Origin: Clostridiaceae bacterium
GTDB lineage: Bacteria > Bacillota > Clostridia > Oscillospirales > Acutalibacteraceae
DNA: 19,280 nucleotides
Direction: 5' to 3'
Assembly (NCBI GenBank): GCA_016297645.1
Contig: JAEDGF010000035.1
Coordinates: forward strand, 1-19,280
In this document: positions 1 through 7,186 of the stretch, in pieces
How the letters are laid out: each line of letters begins with the position of its first letter
Position numbering within the stretch: the first letter of the stretch is position 1
Program-made: the position numbers and the translations under genes
The notes under the pieces: model-generated
Database searches by the model: none
Told to the model about the DNA's origin: nothing
The model's input: the letters and a program-made list of their open reading frames with translations, nothing else

Positions 1-896
1 TGCGCCTTTGAGAATGCATCTTTGAGAGCGGCGACACGCCTTTTTATGCAGGCTCTGACAAGGCGCGACCACAGGGCAATATCGTACCCGTGAACGGTTC
101 CGCGCGTTTCGGTCAGCCGCGTGTGCGCGCCGAGAGAAGCCACTCGCTCGGCGAAGGCGACGCCCTCGTCATGAAGGCAGTCGTACTGCGCGGTTTCGAT
201 ATAAAAGTCCGGCAGAGAATCGGGTAATTTCATCTGCATGGGGCTTGCCTGCTCGTCGTCGTTTTTCGAGAGATACCTCTCCCACATACAGCGGTTGTTG
301 ACCGAGTTCCACATCGGAGTATCGGTATATTTGCGCATTGAAGCTGTGTTCATCTCTTTATCGGTGACGGGGTAAAGCATCATTGCAAGACACGGCTTTA
401 CCTCGCTGTCGGCGACCGCATAAGCGGTGAGAACACCTCCGGCACTGTCGCCGCCCACGGCAAACGGAGTATCGCCGTAAGTTTTTTCAAGCCATTCGAG
501 CGACAGGCGGACATCATTGCGCGGCTCGGGATAGACCGCGTCCGGCATGAGTCCGTAATCGGGACACGCCACGCGGCAATCGGCTCTTTTCGCATAGATC
601 GCCATCAGTTTTTTATGGTGCGGAGTAGCTTCAAAGCCGAAGCCGCCGCCGTGAAAATACAGGAGCGTCGGCAGGCGTTTTCCCCGCGTACGGCGTGTAC
701 GCGGTTCGAAAATGTCAATATGCAAAACGCTCCCGTCCTCGCGCAGCACATTCGCCGTTTCGCGGCGGCAGCGGTGTACGGGTGTTATAAAGAGAAGCGC
801 TTTTTGCACGCCCCATGCCGTTTTCATCAGCCACGGGGCGCGTAAAAGCGCAAATCTGTAAAATTTAAGTTCTCTGCCTGCGTTATCCTTGGGCAT
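1..896 (-). CDS. Alpha/beta-hydrolase (HSL/family IV esterase), 3' end cut by window edge
   Basis: 298 codons are open with no stop before the window edge, so the C-terminus is missing. The family is shown by the oxyanion-hole motif HGGGF (residues 82-86), the nucleophile elbow GDSAGG (149-154, Ser151), the acid in YDCLHDEG (Asp239) and the base in TVHGYD (His269). This is a complete catalytic triad of the hormone-sensitive-lipase-like (Abhydrolase_3) family, which hydrolyses short carboxyl esters; the substrate cannot be told. No signal peptide is evident, so it is probably cytoplasmic, perhaps deacylating esterified sugars or xenobiotics. The ATG at 896 is chosen because GGAGG (901-905) lies 4 bases upstream. 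It starts 16 bases after the stop of V-ATPase subunit D on the same strand, with no room for a promoter or terminator, so it is probably the last gene of that operon. Confidence 0.88.
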   Translation of the reverse strand, partial: MPKDNAGRELKFYRFALLRAPWLMKTAWGVQKALLFITPVHRCRRETANVLREDGSVLHIDIFEPRTRRTRGKRLPTLLYFHGGGFGFEATPHHKKLMAIYAKRADCRVACPDYGLMPDAVYPEPRNDVRLSLEWLEKTYGDTPFAVGGDSAGGVLTAYAVADSEVKPCLAMMLYPVTDKEMNTASMRKYTDTPMWNSVNNRCMWERYLSKNDDEQASPMQMKLPDSLPDFYIETAQYDCLHDEGVAFAERVASLGAHTRLTETRGTVHGYDIALWSRLVRACIKRRVAALKDAFSKA

Positions 897-912
897 AGTT
901 CCTCCGAAAAGC

Positions 913-1569
913 TCAGGTTTGGTCGTAGTGATGCGCACGGTTGAGCATCATGTCCTTGACCTTCATTATCCGTGTTGTGGCGCTGCGCTCGTTTTCATCA
1001 AGCTTCATGGAGATATACTTGATGGTTTCCTCGTACTGCGGAATCATCACGTGTTCGAGAGCATTGACGCGGCGGCGCGTTTTTTCGATCTCGGCAGCCA
1101 TAAGCTGACAGGATTTTTCCGTTTCCGCGAGCTTAATGAGATCGGGCAAAATATCGGAAATGAACTTTACCGCGCCGTCAAGCTCCGTTGAAGTGAAGGC
1201 AAAGCCGTAGGGGTAGATGTCTGCGTCATCGGCAGTTTTAAGCTGCGTTTTGAACTCGGGAATAAGCACCGACATAACATTTTTTTCGGAAATATCAATA
1301 CTTATCTCCTGCATGGGCATCATGAGTGCAGAGGTTATATCGGCGTCGCTCATGACCGATCTCGCGACCGCCATGTGCTTGTTGGCTTCCGCTATCGACG
1401 CTTCGACCTTCTTGCGCAGCTCCTTATTTTCGCGCACGAGATCCATAAAACGGCGCATAAGCTCATCGCGCTTGTCTTTAAGGAGCTTGTGTCCCCTGCG
1501 TGCGGTGATGAGCTTCCGTTTCAGGTTCGTAAGCTCCATTCGGGTGGGGTTAACATTGAGAACCGCCAT
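913..1569 (-). CDS. ntpD: V-type ATP synthase/ATPase subunit D (central rotor shaft)
   Basis: The 218-residue protein is typical for the family. The N-terminus carries the usual 'NPTRMELTNLKRKL' region and a lysine/arginine-rich helix (about residues 10-75). A second long helix follows (about 140-215). Together these form the antiparallel coiled-coil shaft that turns inside the A3B3 head and couples it to the membrane ring. It lies 14 bases after subunit B, with GGGGGTGA as ribosome site, and is the last ATPase gene of the operon, as in Enterococcus hirae ntpFIKECGABD. No defect is seen. Confidence 0.96.
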   Translation of the reverse strand: MAVLNVNPTRMELTNLKRKLITARRGHKLLKDKRDELMRRFMDLVRENKELRKKVEASIAEANKHMAVARSVMSDADITSALMMPMQEISIDISEKNVMSVLIPEFKTQLKTADDADIYPYGFAFTSTELDGAVKFISDILPDLIKLAETEKSCQLMAAEIEKTRRRVNALEHVMIPQYEETIKYISMKLDENERSATTRIMKVKDMMLNRAHHYDQT

Positions 1570-1583
1570 TTCGGCTCACCCCC

Positions 1584-2960
1584 TTAATCTTTTTTATCGT
1601 AATATTGGTCGAGCAGCTCGTTCGAAATTCGTTTCAGCTCGCTGCGCGGGAGAATTCTGAGAAGCTCCCAGCCGATATCGAGCGTTTCTTCAATGCTTCT
1701 GTCGGTATAGTTACCCTGTGAAACATAGCGTTTTTCAAACTCGTCGGCAAATTTCGCGTAGAGCTTATCAATATCCGTAAGGGCTGCTTCGCCGAGAATG
1801 ACCATAAGCTCCTTTGCGTCCTTACCTCTTGCGTAGGCGGAGAACAGCTGGTTCATGGTGTTCGAGTGATCCTTACGCGTTTTGCCTTCGCCGATACCTT
1901 TATCTTTAAGACGCGAAAGCGACGGGAGAACATCTATGGGCGGAGTAATTCCGCGGCGGTTAAGTTCACGCGACAGAATTATCTGACCCTCGGTGATATA
2001 TCCCGTAAGGTCGGGGATGGGGTGTGTTTTATCGTCCTCGGGCATGGAGAGAATGGGTATCATGGTAATGGAACCGGTTTTACCCTTCTGTCTGCCTGCG
2101 CGCTCATAGAGGGACGCAAGGTCCGTGTACATATATCCCGGATAGCCGCGTCTGCCGGGAACCTCTTTACGGGCTGCGGAAATCTCGCGCAGAGCGTCCG
2201 CATAGTTCGTAATATCGGTAAGAATGACAAGCACATGCATTCCGAGATCAAATGCGAGATACTCGGCTGCCGTAAGCGCCATACGGGGCGTTGCGATTCT
2301 TTCAACTGCCGGGTCGTTTGCAAGGTTTGTGAACATTACCGTTCTGTCGATAGCGCCCGTTTCCTTGAAGGACTCAACAAAAAAGTTGGATTCCTCAAAG
2401 GTGATACCCATTGCCGCGAATACGACCGCGAAGGGCTCGTCCGTTCCTCTTACCTTTGCCTGACGCGCAATCTGTGCGGCAAGCTGTGCGTGAGGAAGTC
2501 CGGAGGCGGAGAAAATGGGGAGCTTCTGTCCTCTTACGAGCGTATTAAGACCGTCTATCGCCGAAACGCCCGTCTGAATGAACTCCTGCGGATAGCTTCT
2601 CGCAGCCGGGTTCATGGGCGTGCCGTTAACATCGAGCCGTTTTTCGGGAATAATTTCGGGACCGCCGTCAATGGGTCTGCCCAAGCCGTCAAAAACTCTG
2701 CCGAGCATATCGGCTGAAACGCCGAGCTCCATCTGTTTCCCGGTAAAACGAATTTTTGATGATGAGAGGTTGATACCTGCGGCGTTTTCGAAAAGCTGGA
2801 CGAGAGCGTTCGTGCCGTCGACTTCAAGGACGCGGCAGCGGCGCGTTTCGCCGTTTTCAAGCTCTATTTCGCCGAGCTCCTCGTACTTTACGCCCTCAAC
2901 ATCGCGTACGAGCATAAGAGGACCGGCTATTTCCTGTAAGGTTCTGTATTCTTTGGGCAT
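1584..2960 (-). CDS. ntpB: V-type ATP synthase/ATPase subunit B (non-catalytic head subunit)
   Basis: The 458 residues match the family length. The ATPase core is recognisable, but the P-loop is replaced by SASGLPH (151-157), as expected for the regulatory B subunit that forms the A3B3 hexamer with subunit A. PSLSRL (346-351) places an arginine at position 350, where E. hirae NtpB has its arginine finger acting on the nucleotide in subunit A. The ATG at 2960 shares one base with the TGA of ntpA (TGATG), with AAGGAGG just upstream, which suggests translational coupling of A and B in the 3:3 ratio of the complex. Confidence 0.98.
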   Translation of the reverse strand: MPKEYRTLQEIAGPLMLVRDVEGVKYEELGEIELENGETRRCRVLEVDGTNALVQLFENAAGINLSSSKIRFTGKQMELGVSADMLGRVFDGLGRPIDGGPEIIPEKRLDVNGTPMNPAARSYPQEFIQTGVSAIDGLNTLVRGQKLPIFSASGLPHAQLAAQIARQAKVRGTDEPFAVVFAAMGITFEESNFFVESFKETGAIDRTVMFTNLANDPAVERIATPRMALTAAEYLAFDLGMHVLVILTDITNYADALREISAARKEVPGRRGYPGYMYTDLASLYERAGRQKGKTGSITMIPILSMPEDDKTHPIPDLTGYITEGQIILSRELNRRGITPPIDVLPSLSRLKDKGIGEGKTRKDHSNTMNQLFSAYARGKDAKELMVILGEAALTDIDKLYAKFADEFEKRYVSQGNYTDRSIEETLDIGWELLRILPRSELKRISNELLDQYYDKKD

Positions 2961-4732
2961 CAGTATTCCTCCTTATCGGCAACCGCCTGCTGAATTTCGC
3001 CGGAGAGCAGCTCGATATCCTTTTTGAACTCCTCGTCAATATCTTCTTCTTTGACATATTTGAAGCGTCCGACGGCTTCGCGCGACGGAACGGAAGCGAG
3101 CTTATCTATGTTCGCGCCGAGCTTCAATGCGTCGCTTGCCATGTCATAGTATGCGAGAACGAGCTGCATCATAAGATCCTGCTTTTTAAGCGAGGAATAT
3201 GTGTCGACCTCATGGAAAGCAAGCTGGTGCAAAAAGTCCTCACGAATCGAACGGGCAGCTTCCATTTTAAGACGGTCGGCAGGTGACAGAGCGTCCATAC
3301 CGACGAGCTTTACGATCTCTTCAAGGCTCGCTTCTTCACTGAGCAGCTCCATGAGTCTGCCGCGAAGCTCCGTCCAGTGAGGATCGACATTTTCATTAAA
3401 CCACTTTCCGAGCGAATCGGCATACAGAGAATACGATGTAAGCCAGTTTATAGCCGGGAAATGGCGCTTGTATGCAAGGGCTGAGTCAAGCCCCCAGAAA
3501 ACCTTTACTATACGCAGAGTCGCCTGCGAAACCGGCTCAGAAATATCGCCGCCGGGAGGTGAAACCGCGCCGATAACGGACAGGGACGCTTCCCTTTCGT
3601 CCGAACCGAGACAGAGAACTCTGCCGGCACGCTCGTAGAACTGTGCAAGTCGCGAGCCGAGGTACGCCGGGTAGCCCTCTTCACCGGGCATTTCTTCAAG
3701 TCTGCCGGACATTTCGCGAAGAGCCTCCGCCCAACGCGAGGTGGAGTCCGCCATAAGAGCAACGCTGTAACCCATGTCGCGGAAGTATTCCGCTATCGTT
3801 ATACCGGTGTAAATAGATGCTTCACGGGCGGCAACAGGCATATCGGAGGTGTTCGCGATAAGCACGGTACGCTCCATAAGGCTCTTGCCGGTATGGGGGT
3901 CGATAAGCTCGGGGAACTCGTTAAGAACATCGGTCATCTCGTTGCCGCGCTCGCCGCAGCCGATGTATACAACGATGTCGGCCTCAGCCCACTTTGCAAG
4001 CTGGTGCTGAGTAACCGTTTTACCCGAGCCGAACGGTCCGGGGATAGCCGCAACGCCGCCCTTTGCAATGGGGAAAAGCGCGTCGATAACACGCTGACCG
4101 GTAACAAGCGGCATATCGGGCGAGAGCTTCGATTTGTAGGGACGACCCTTTCTTACGGGCCACTTCTGCATAAGAGTAAGCGAAGTGACCTTGCCGTCGT
4201 CACCCTTTACGGAGCCTATTTCCTCAACTACCGTATAGTCGCCCTCGTTAAGAGCCGAAAGCGTTCCGTTTACGCCGACGGGAACGAGAATTTTGTGTTT
4301 AACTACATCCGTTTCATTTACATAACCCACGACATCGCCGCCGGTGACACGCTCGCCCGGCTTCTTTGTGGGATAGAAGTGCCACTTTTTCTCTCTGTCG
4401 AGCGACGGCACTTCGATACCGCGTTTAAGGCTGTTGCCCGCAACACGCATAATCGCCTCCAACGGGCGCTGAATACCGTCGAAGATACCCTTTATAAGTC
4501 CGGGTCCTAATTCAACGCTCAGCGGCATACCGGTGGATTCGACCTCCTCGCCGGTTCCGAGTCCGGCTGTTTCTTCATAGACCTGAACGGAGGCTCTGTC
4601 GCCGTGAATTTCAATTATTTCTCCGATAAGGCGCTGGCTGCTGACCCTTACCACATCGAACATATTAGCGTCGCGCATTCCCTCGGCGATAACGAGGGGA
4701 CCTGCGACCTTAACGATCTTACCTTTACTCAA
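2960..4732 (-). CDS. ntpA: V-type ATP synthase/ATPase catalytic subunit A
   Basis: This is the catalytic ATPase subunit of the V1/A1 head. It holds the Walker A motif GPFGSGKT (residues 232-239 from this start), GCGERGNE with the catalytic-site glutamate near 261, Walker B with MADSTSR (about 327-333), and the non-homologous insertion typical of A subunits between about 110 and 190. I chose TTG at 4732 (590 residues, starting SKGKIVKVAGP). Homologues normally begin there, and AGAAAGG lies about 10 bases upstream. An in-frame GTG at 4759 would add nine residues (RYKKGFDRL) but has no ribosome site, so it is the less likely alternative. The gene follows subunit F closely and overlaps ntpB by one base. 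Confidence 0.97.
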   Translation of the reverse strand: MSKGKIVKVAGPLVIAEGMRDANMFDVVRVSSQRLIGEIIEIHGDRASVQVYEETAGLGTGEEVESTGMPLSVELGPGLIKGIFDGIQRPLEAIMRVAGNSLKRGIEVPSLDREKKWHFYPTKKPGERVTGGDVVGYVNETDVVKHKILVPVGVNGTLSALNEGDYTVVEEIGSVKGDDGKVTSLTLMQKWPVRKGRPYKSKLSPDMPLVTGQRVIDALFPIAKGGVAAIPGPFGSGKTVTQHQLAKWAEADIVVYIGCGERGNEMTDVLNEFPELIDPHTGKSLMERTVLIANTSDMPVAAREASIYTGITIAEYFRDMGYSVALMADSTSRWAEALREMSGRLEEMPGEEGYPAYLGSRLAQFYERAGRVLCLGSDEREASLSVIGAVSPPGGDISEPVSQATLRIVKVFWGLDSALAYKRHFPAINWLTSYSLYADSLGKWFNENVDPHWTELRGRLMELLSEEASLEEIVKLVGMDALSPADRLKMEAARSIREDFLHQLAFHEVDTYSSLKKQDLMMQLVLAYYDMASDALKLGANIDKLASVPSREAVGRFKYVKEEDIDEEFKKDIELLSGEIQQAVADKEEY

Positions 4733-4765
4733 TCTATCAAAACCTTTCTTATACCGCACTATGCG

Positions 4766-5077
4766 TTAATCGGCAAGGATATCCGAGCCTACCGCCTTCT
4801 CGACGGAACGGCTCACGCTCTGCATTCCTATTCCCGTGTTGCCGTTTATTCCCGGTATCGGAATTATCGCCGGGACGGTCTGACTGCTGTAATGCGATAT
4901 TTCTTTATCGAGAGCAGACGCGAGCTTTTCGGTTATAAATATGACGGCGTGATCCTCGGCAAGCTGTTTGAGAAGTCTGCCGGCTTCAACTGTATCCTCG
5001 GTGGGATAAACCGACACGCCTGCCGACGCGAAGCCGAAAATGCTGTCGCTGTCACCTATTACGCCTATCTTATACAT
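4766..5077 (-). CDS. ntpG: V-type ATP synthase/ATPase subunit F (ntpG)
   Basis: A small protein of 103 residues from the ATG at 5077. It opens with the strand-loop motif YKIGVIGDSDSI, has TEDT near residue 30 and the central IFITEKLA, and ends in a helical tail (MQSVSRSVEKAVGSD). This is the subunit F family, which sits on the D shaft as part of the rotor. A GTG two codons upstream (5083) is in frame, but GAGGG is placed 6 bases before the ATG, so ATG is preferred. The start overlaps the end of subunit C by 8 bases (ATGTATAA), implying coupled translation. Confidence 0.93.
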   Translation of the reverse strand: MYKIGVIGDSDSIFGFASAGVSVYPTEDTVEAGRLLKQLAEDHAVIFITEKLASALDKEISHYSSQTVPAIIPIPGINGNTGIGMQSVSRSVEKAVGSDILAD

Positions 5078-6032
5078 CGGCACCCCTCACTCTCTCCCGA
5101 ATACTGTCCTCCGGCATTCCGTTGTGCTTTGCCGAAAGAATTATTCTCAGGTTGATAAGCTCGGTATTCGCCGCGAACCTGAACGCGACTATCGGCGCTA
5201 TTCCGAACGGGTCGTTTTTGACGCGGTCGAGTACGCCGAGAATGTATTCATCGCTTTTTTTCTCATACTCAGCCGGACTTACTTTAAGCGACTGAGCCGT
5301 TTTTGCAAACGGGGTGTGAGAAAGAAATTCAAAAAAGCTCTCCTCGCCCTTTGCGGCGGCTCTGACGATATCTTTTTTGTCAAAAGCGGCGCACTCGGCA
5401 ACGGCACGGAGCATAAAGCTCTCCTCTTTTTTCGCCTTTATCGTTCTGTACAGAACTTTAATGTCGGTGAGCGCGACAAACGCCTCGGCGACCTCGCGCA
5501 TTACATCGTTATCCGCCTTTGCGGCAAAGAGAAGCGTCTGTTCCATGGCGGCTCTGTCGATAACGGAATCGGCAAGCTGCGCGAAACGCGTCTGCGTTAA
5601 AATCCTGTAACCGCTTCTGTCGGCATGGCGCATACACTCGGGGAGCTTGTCGTTTTTTCTTTCAAAAACATACTTTTTTATCTCCTCGGGGTCGTAGACG
5701 CTCGGAGTAGTCAGAAGTCCGTCGGTGCTTTTGCCGCACACGAGTGCTTTAAGGCAGAGTTTGAGGTTTGCAAAGTCATTTTTAATTATAAGGCTGTCAA
5801 GCATACTCTTGTCCGGGACGATACCGAACACAAGCTCGTCAACTGCCCGCGCGCGTTTGTCGAGCGCCCGAATGTAGCCGCCGTCCGTGTCGTAGCCTAA
5901 GTCGGAAACACGGCGCAGCGCTTCATCGAAGGTCGGCGCGGCGATAACGGACGAGAGCTGCTGCTGTGACAGGAGCTTCGCTTCGTTCGCTCTTATGCGC
6001 GCCACCGCATATGTGTAATCATATTTATTCAT
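5070..6032 (-). CDS. ntpC: V-type ATP synthase/ATPase subunit C (V0 d / AC39 family)
   Basis: The 320-residue all-helical protein of the AC39/V0d family is the funnel-shaped adaptor between the D/F rotor shaft and the K ring. The family N-terminus is visible (YDYTYAVARIRANEAKLL), then the repeated helical units with FANLKLCLKAL (about 107-117) and the C-terminal segment ending near FAANTELINLRIIL. Position and length agree with other ntp operons. GGAAAG lies 3 bases before the ATG. The C-terminus overlaps ntpG. Confidence 0.93.
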   Translation of the reverse strand: MNKYDYTYAVARIRANEAKLLSQQQLSSVIAAPTFDEALRRVSDLGYDTDGGYIRALDKRARAVDELVFGIVPDKSMLDSLIIKNDFANLKLCLKALVCGKSTDGLLTTPSVYDPEEIKKYVFERKNDKLPECMRHADRSGYRILTQTRFAQLADSVIDRAAMEQTLLFAAKADNDVMREVAEAFVALTDIKVLYRTIKAKKEESFMLRAVAECAAFDKKDIVRAAAKGEESFFEFLSHTPFAKTAQSLKVSPAEYEKKSDEYILGVLDRVKNDPFGIAPIVAFRFAANTELINLRIILSAKHNGMPEDSIRERVRGADV

Positions 6033-6054
6033 ACGCTTTCCTTTCCGCCGTGCG

Positions 6055-6624
6055 TCAGCCGAAAAGAATTTCGGACGCCTTTGCTTTAAGCTCGTCCGCG
6101 TAAGCGGTGAAAAGTGCGCCGAGCGTGCAGTTTATCTCAACATCGCCGTATTTCAGGATAAAGCCGCCGTCCGTCACGGCAGAACTGCCTTCTATCGAAA
6201 TATTCGAGCCGAGCCTTGAAGCGAAATCGGAGGGGCAGCGCTTAAAGTCCTTTTCGGACAAAAGCATTGTGCCGCCCGTCGGACGGAGATTCTTTTTCGC
6301 GAGAAATTCAAGCAGCGAGAAATACTTTTCGTCGTCCAGCTGCATGAATTTTTCCTTTGCGCTTGAAAGAACCACGCCTATAAGCTCGCTTTTCGCGGCG
6401 AGAACCGCTCTTTTTTCGGAAGAAGCGGCAGCCGAATGCGCCTTTTCGAGAGCCTTTTCGGCATCTGCGGCGGCGCTTTCCTTTTCGGCAGCGATAAGCT
6501 GAGCAGCCTCTTTTTTTGCGTTTTCGATAACGCTCTCGGCTTCCTTTTCCGCCTTTGCGACGATATCGCCGCACTCGCGGTCGGAGTCCGAGAAAAGACG
6601 GGCTGTTATTTTTTCAAGGGACAT
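6055..6624 (-). CDS. ntpE: V-type ATP synthase/ATPase subunit E (peripheral stalk)
   Basis: A 189-residue protein. The N-terminal half (about residues 15-90) is a charged, alanine-rich long helix (AEKEAESVIENAKKEAAQL and onwards), followed by a globular C-terminal half that ends in the glycine-containing GGFILKYGDVEINCTL and a helix. This is the E-subunit plan: the N-terminal helix pairs with the G/H subunit as the peripheral stalk, and the C-terminal domain binds the head. The ATG at 6624 follows GGGAGAG. It sits 26 bases after ntpK and 22 bases before ntpC. Confidence 0.93.
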   Translation of the reverse strand: MSLEKITARLFSDSDRECGDIVAKAEKEAESVIENAKKEAAQLIAAEKESAAADAEKALEKAHSAAASSEKRAVLAAKSELIGVVLSSAKEKFMQLDDEKYFSLLEFLAKKNLRPTGGTMLLSEKDFKRCPSDFASRLGSNISIEGSSAVTDGGFILKYGDVEINCTLGALFTAYADELKAKASEILFG

Positions 6625-6650
6625 ATTATTCTCTCCCGTTCGTGATATTT

Positions 6651-7184
6651 TTACGCCGCAAAGACATTTTTAAGGCTCATTATCGCAAGAAGCGAAACAA
6701 GGAGCGCAAGAACCGCGTAGGTTTCGACCATGGCGGCGAAGATGATGGCTTTACCGGACTGCTCGGGGTTCTTTGCAACAAGACCTACGCCTGCCGCTGC
6801 CGTCTTTGCCTGAGCGAGAGCGGAGAGAAGTCCTACGATCATAATGGGAAGGCAGGCTGCGAAATATGCAAGCCCCTCATACCATTCGATGTCCGCTTTT
6901 CCGCTGAGAACGCCGGTATTCGAGAGAAGAAGGATGGCGGTAAGGAATCCGTAAAGACCCTGTGTACCGGGAAGAACTTGAAGAATAAGAACCTTACCGA
7001 ACTTGTTGGGATCCTCCGCAACAACGCCGGCGGCAGCCTGACCTACAAGTCCCGTACCCTTTGCCGAGCCGATTCCGGGCAGAGCTGCTGCAAGAGCCGC
7101 GCCGAGGCAGACAAAGAAAACGCCGAGATAGCTTACAAGTGAAGGTGAAGAAGAAGCCTGATTAAAGATGTCAGAGAGATTCAT
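6651..7184 (-). CDS. ntpK: V-type ATP synthase/ATPase proteolipid subunit K (rotor ring, Na+-type site)
   Basis: A 177-residue duplicated proteolipid with four hydrophobic helices (about 17-37, 63-90, 104-126, 145-172) and two GxG-rich repeats, forming the membrane rotor ring. The ion site can be read directly: Leu71, Thr74, Gln75 and Tyr78 in VLPGTQGLYG, Gln125 in SALAQAK, and Glu154 in MVETYA. These correspond, at constant offsets of 10 and then 15, to Leu61, Thr64, Gln65, Tyr68, Gln110 and Glu139 of the Na+-pumping NtpK of Enterococcus hirae. Only the second hairpin carries the ionisable glutamate, as usual for the duplicated form. The ATG lies 2 bases after the ntpI stop, and its GGAGG is inside the end of ntpI. 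Confidence 0.97.
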   Translation of the reverse strand: MNLSDIFNQASSSPSLVSYLGVFFVCLGAALAAALPGIGSAKGTGLVGQAAAGVVAEDPNKFGKVLILQVLPGTQGLYGFLTAILLLSNTGVLSGKADIEWYEGLAYFAACLPIMIVGLLSALAQAKTAAAGVGLVAKNPEQSGKAIIFAAMVETYAVLALLVSLLAIMSLKNVFAA

Positions 7185-7186
7185 GA

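Noticed and set aside
1866..2717. 283-codon open frame on the plus strand opposite ntpB
   Set aside because: It is antisense to a clear V-ATPase gene, has no family resemblance and no ribosome site, and is an artefact of the codon use of ntpB.
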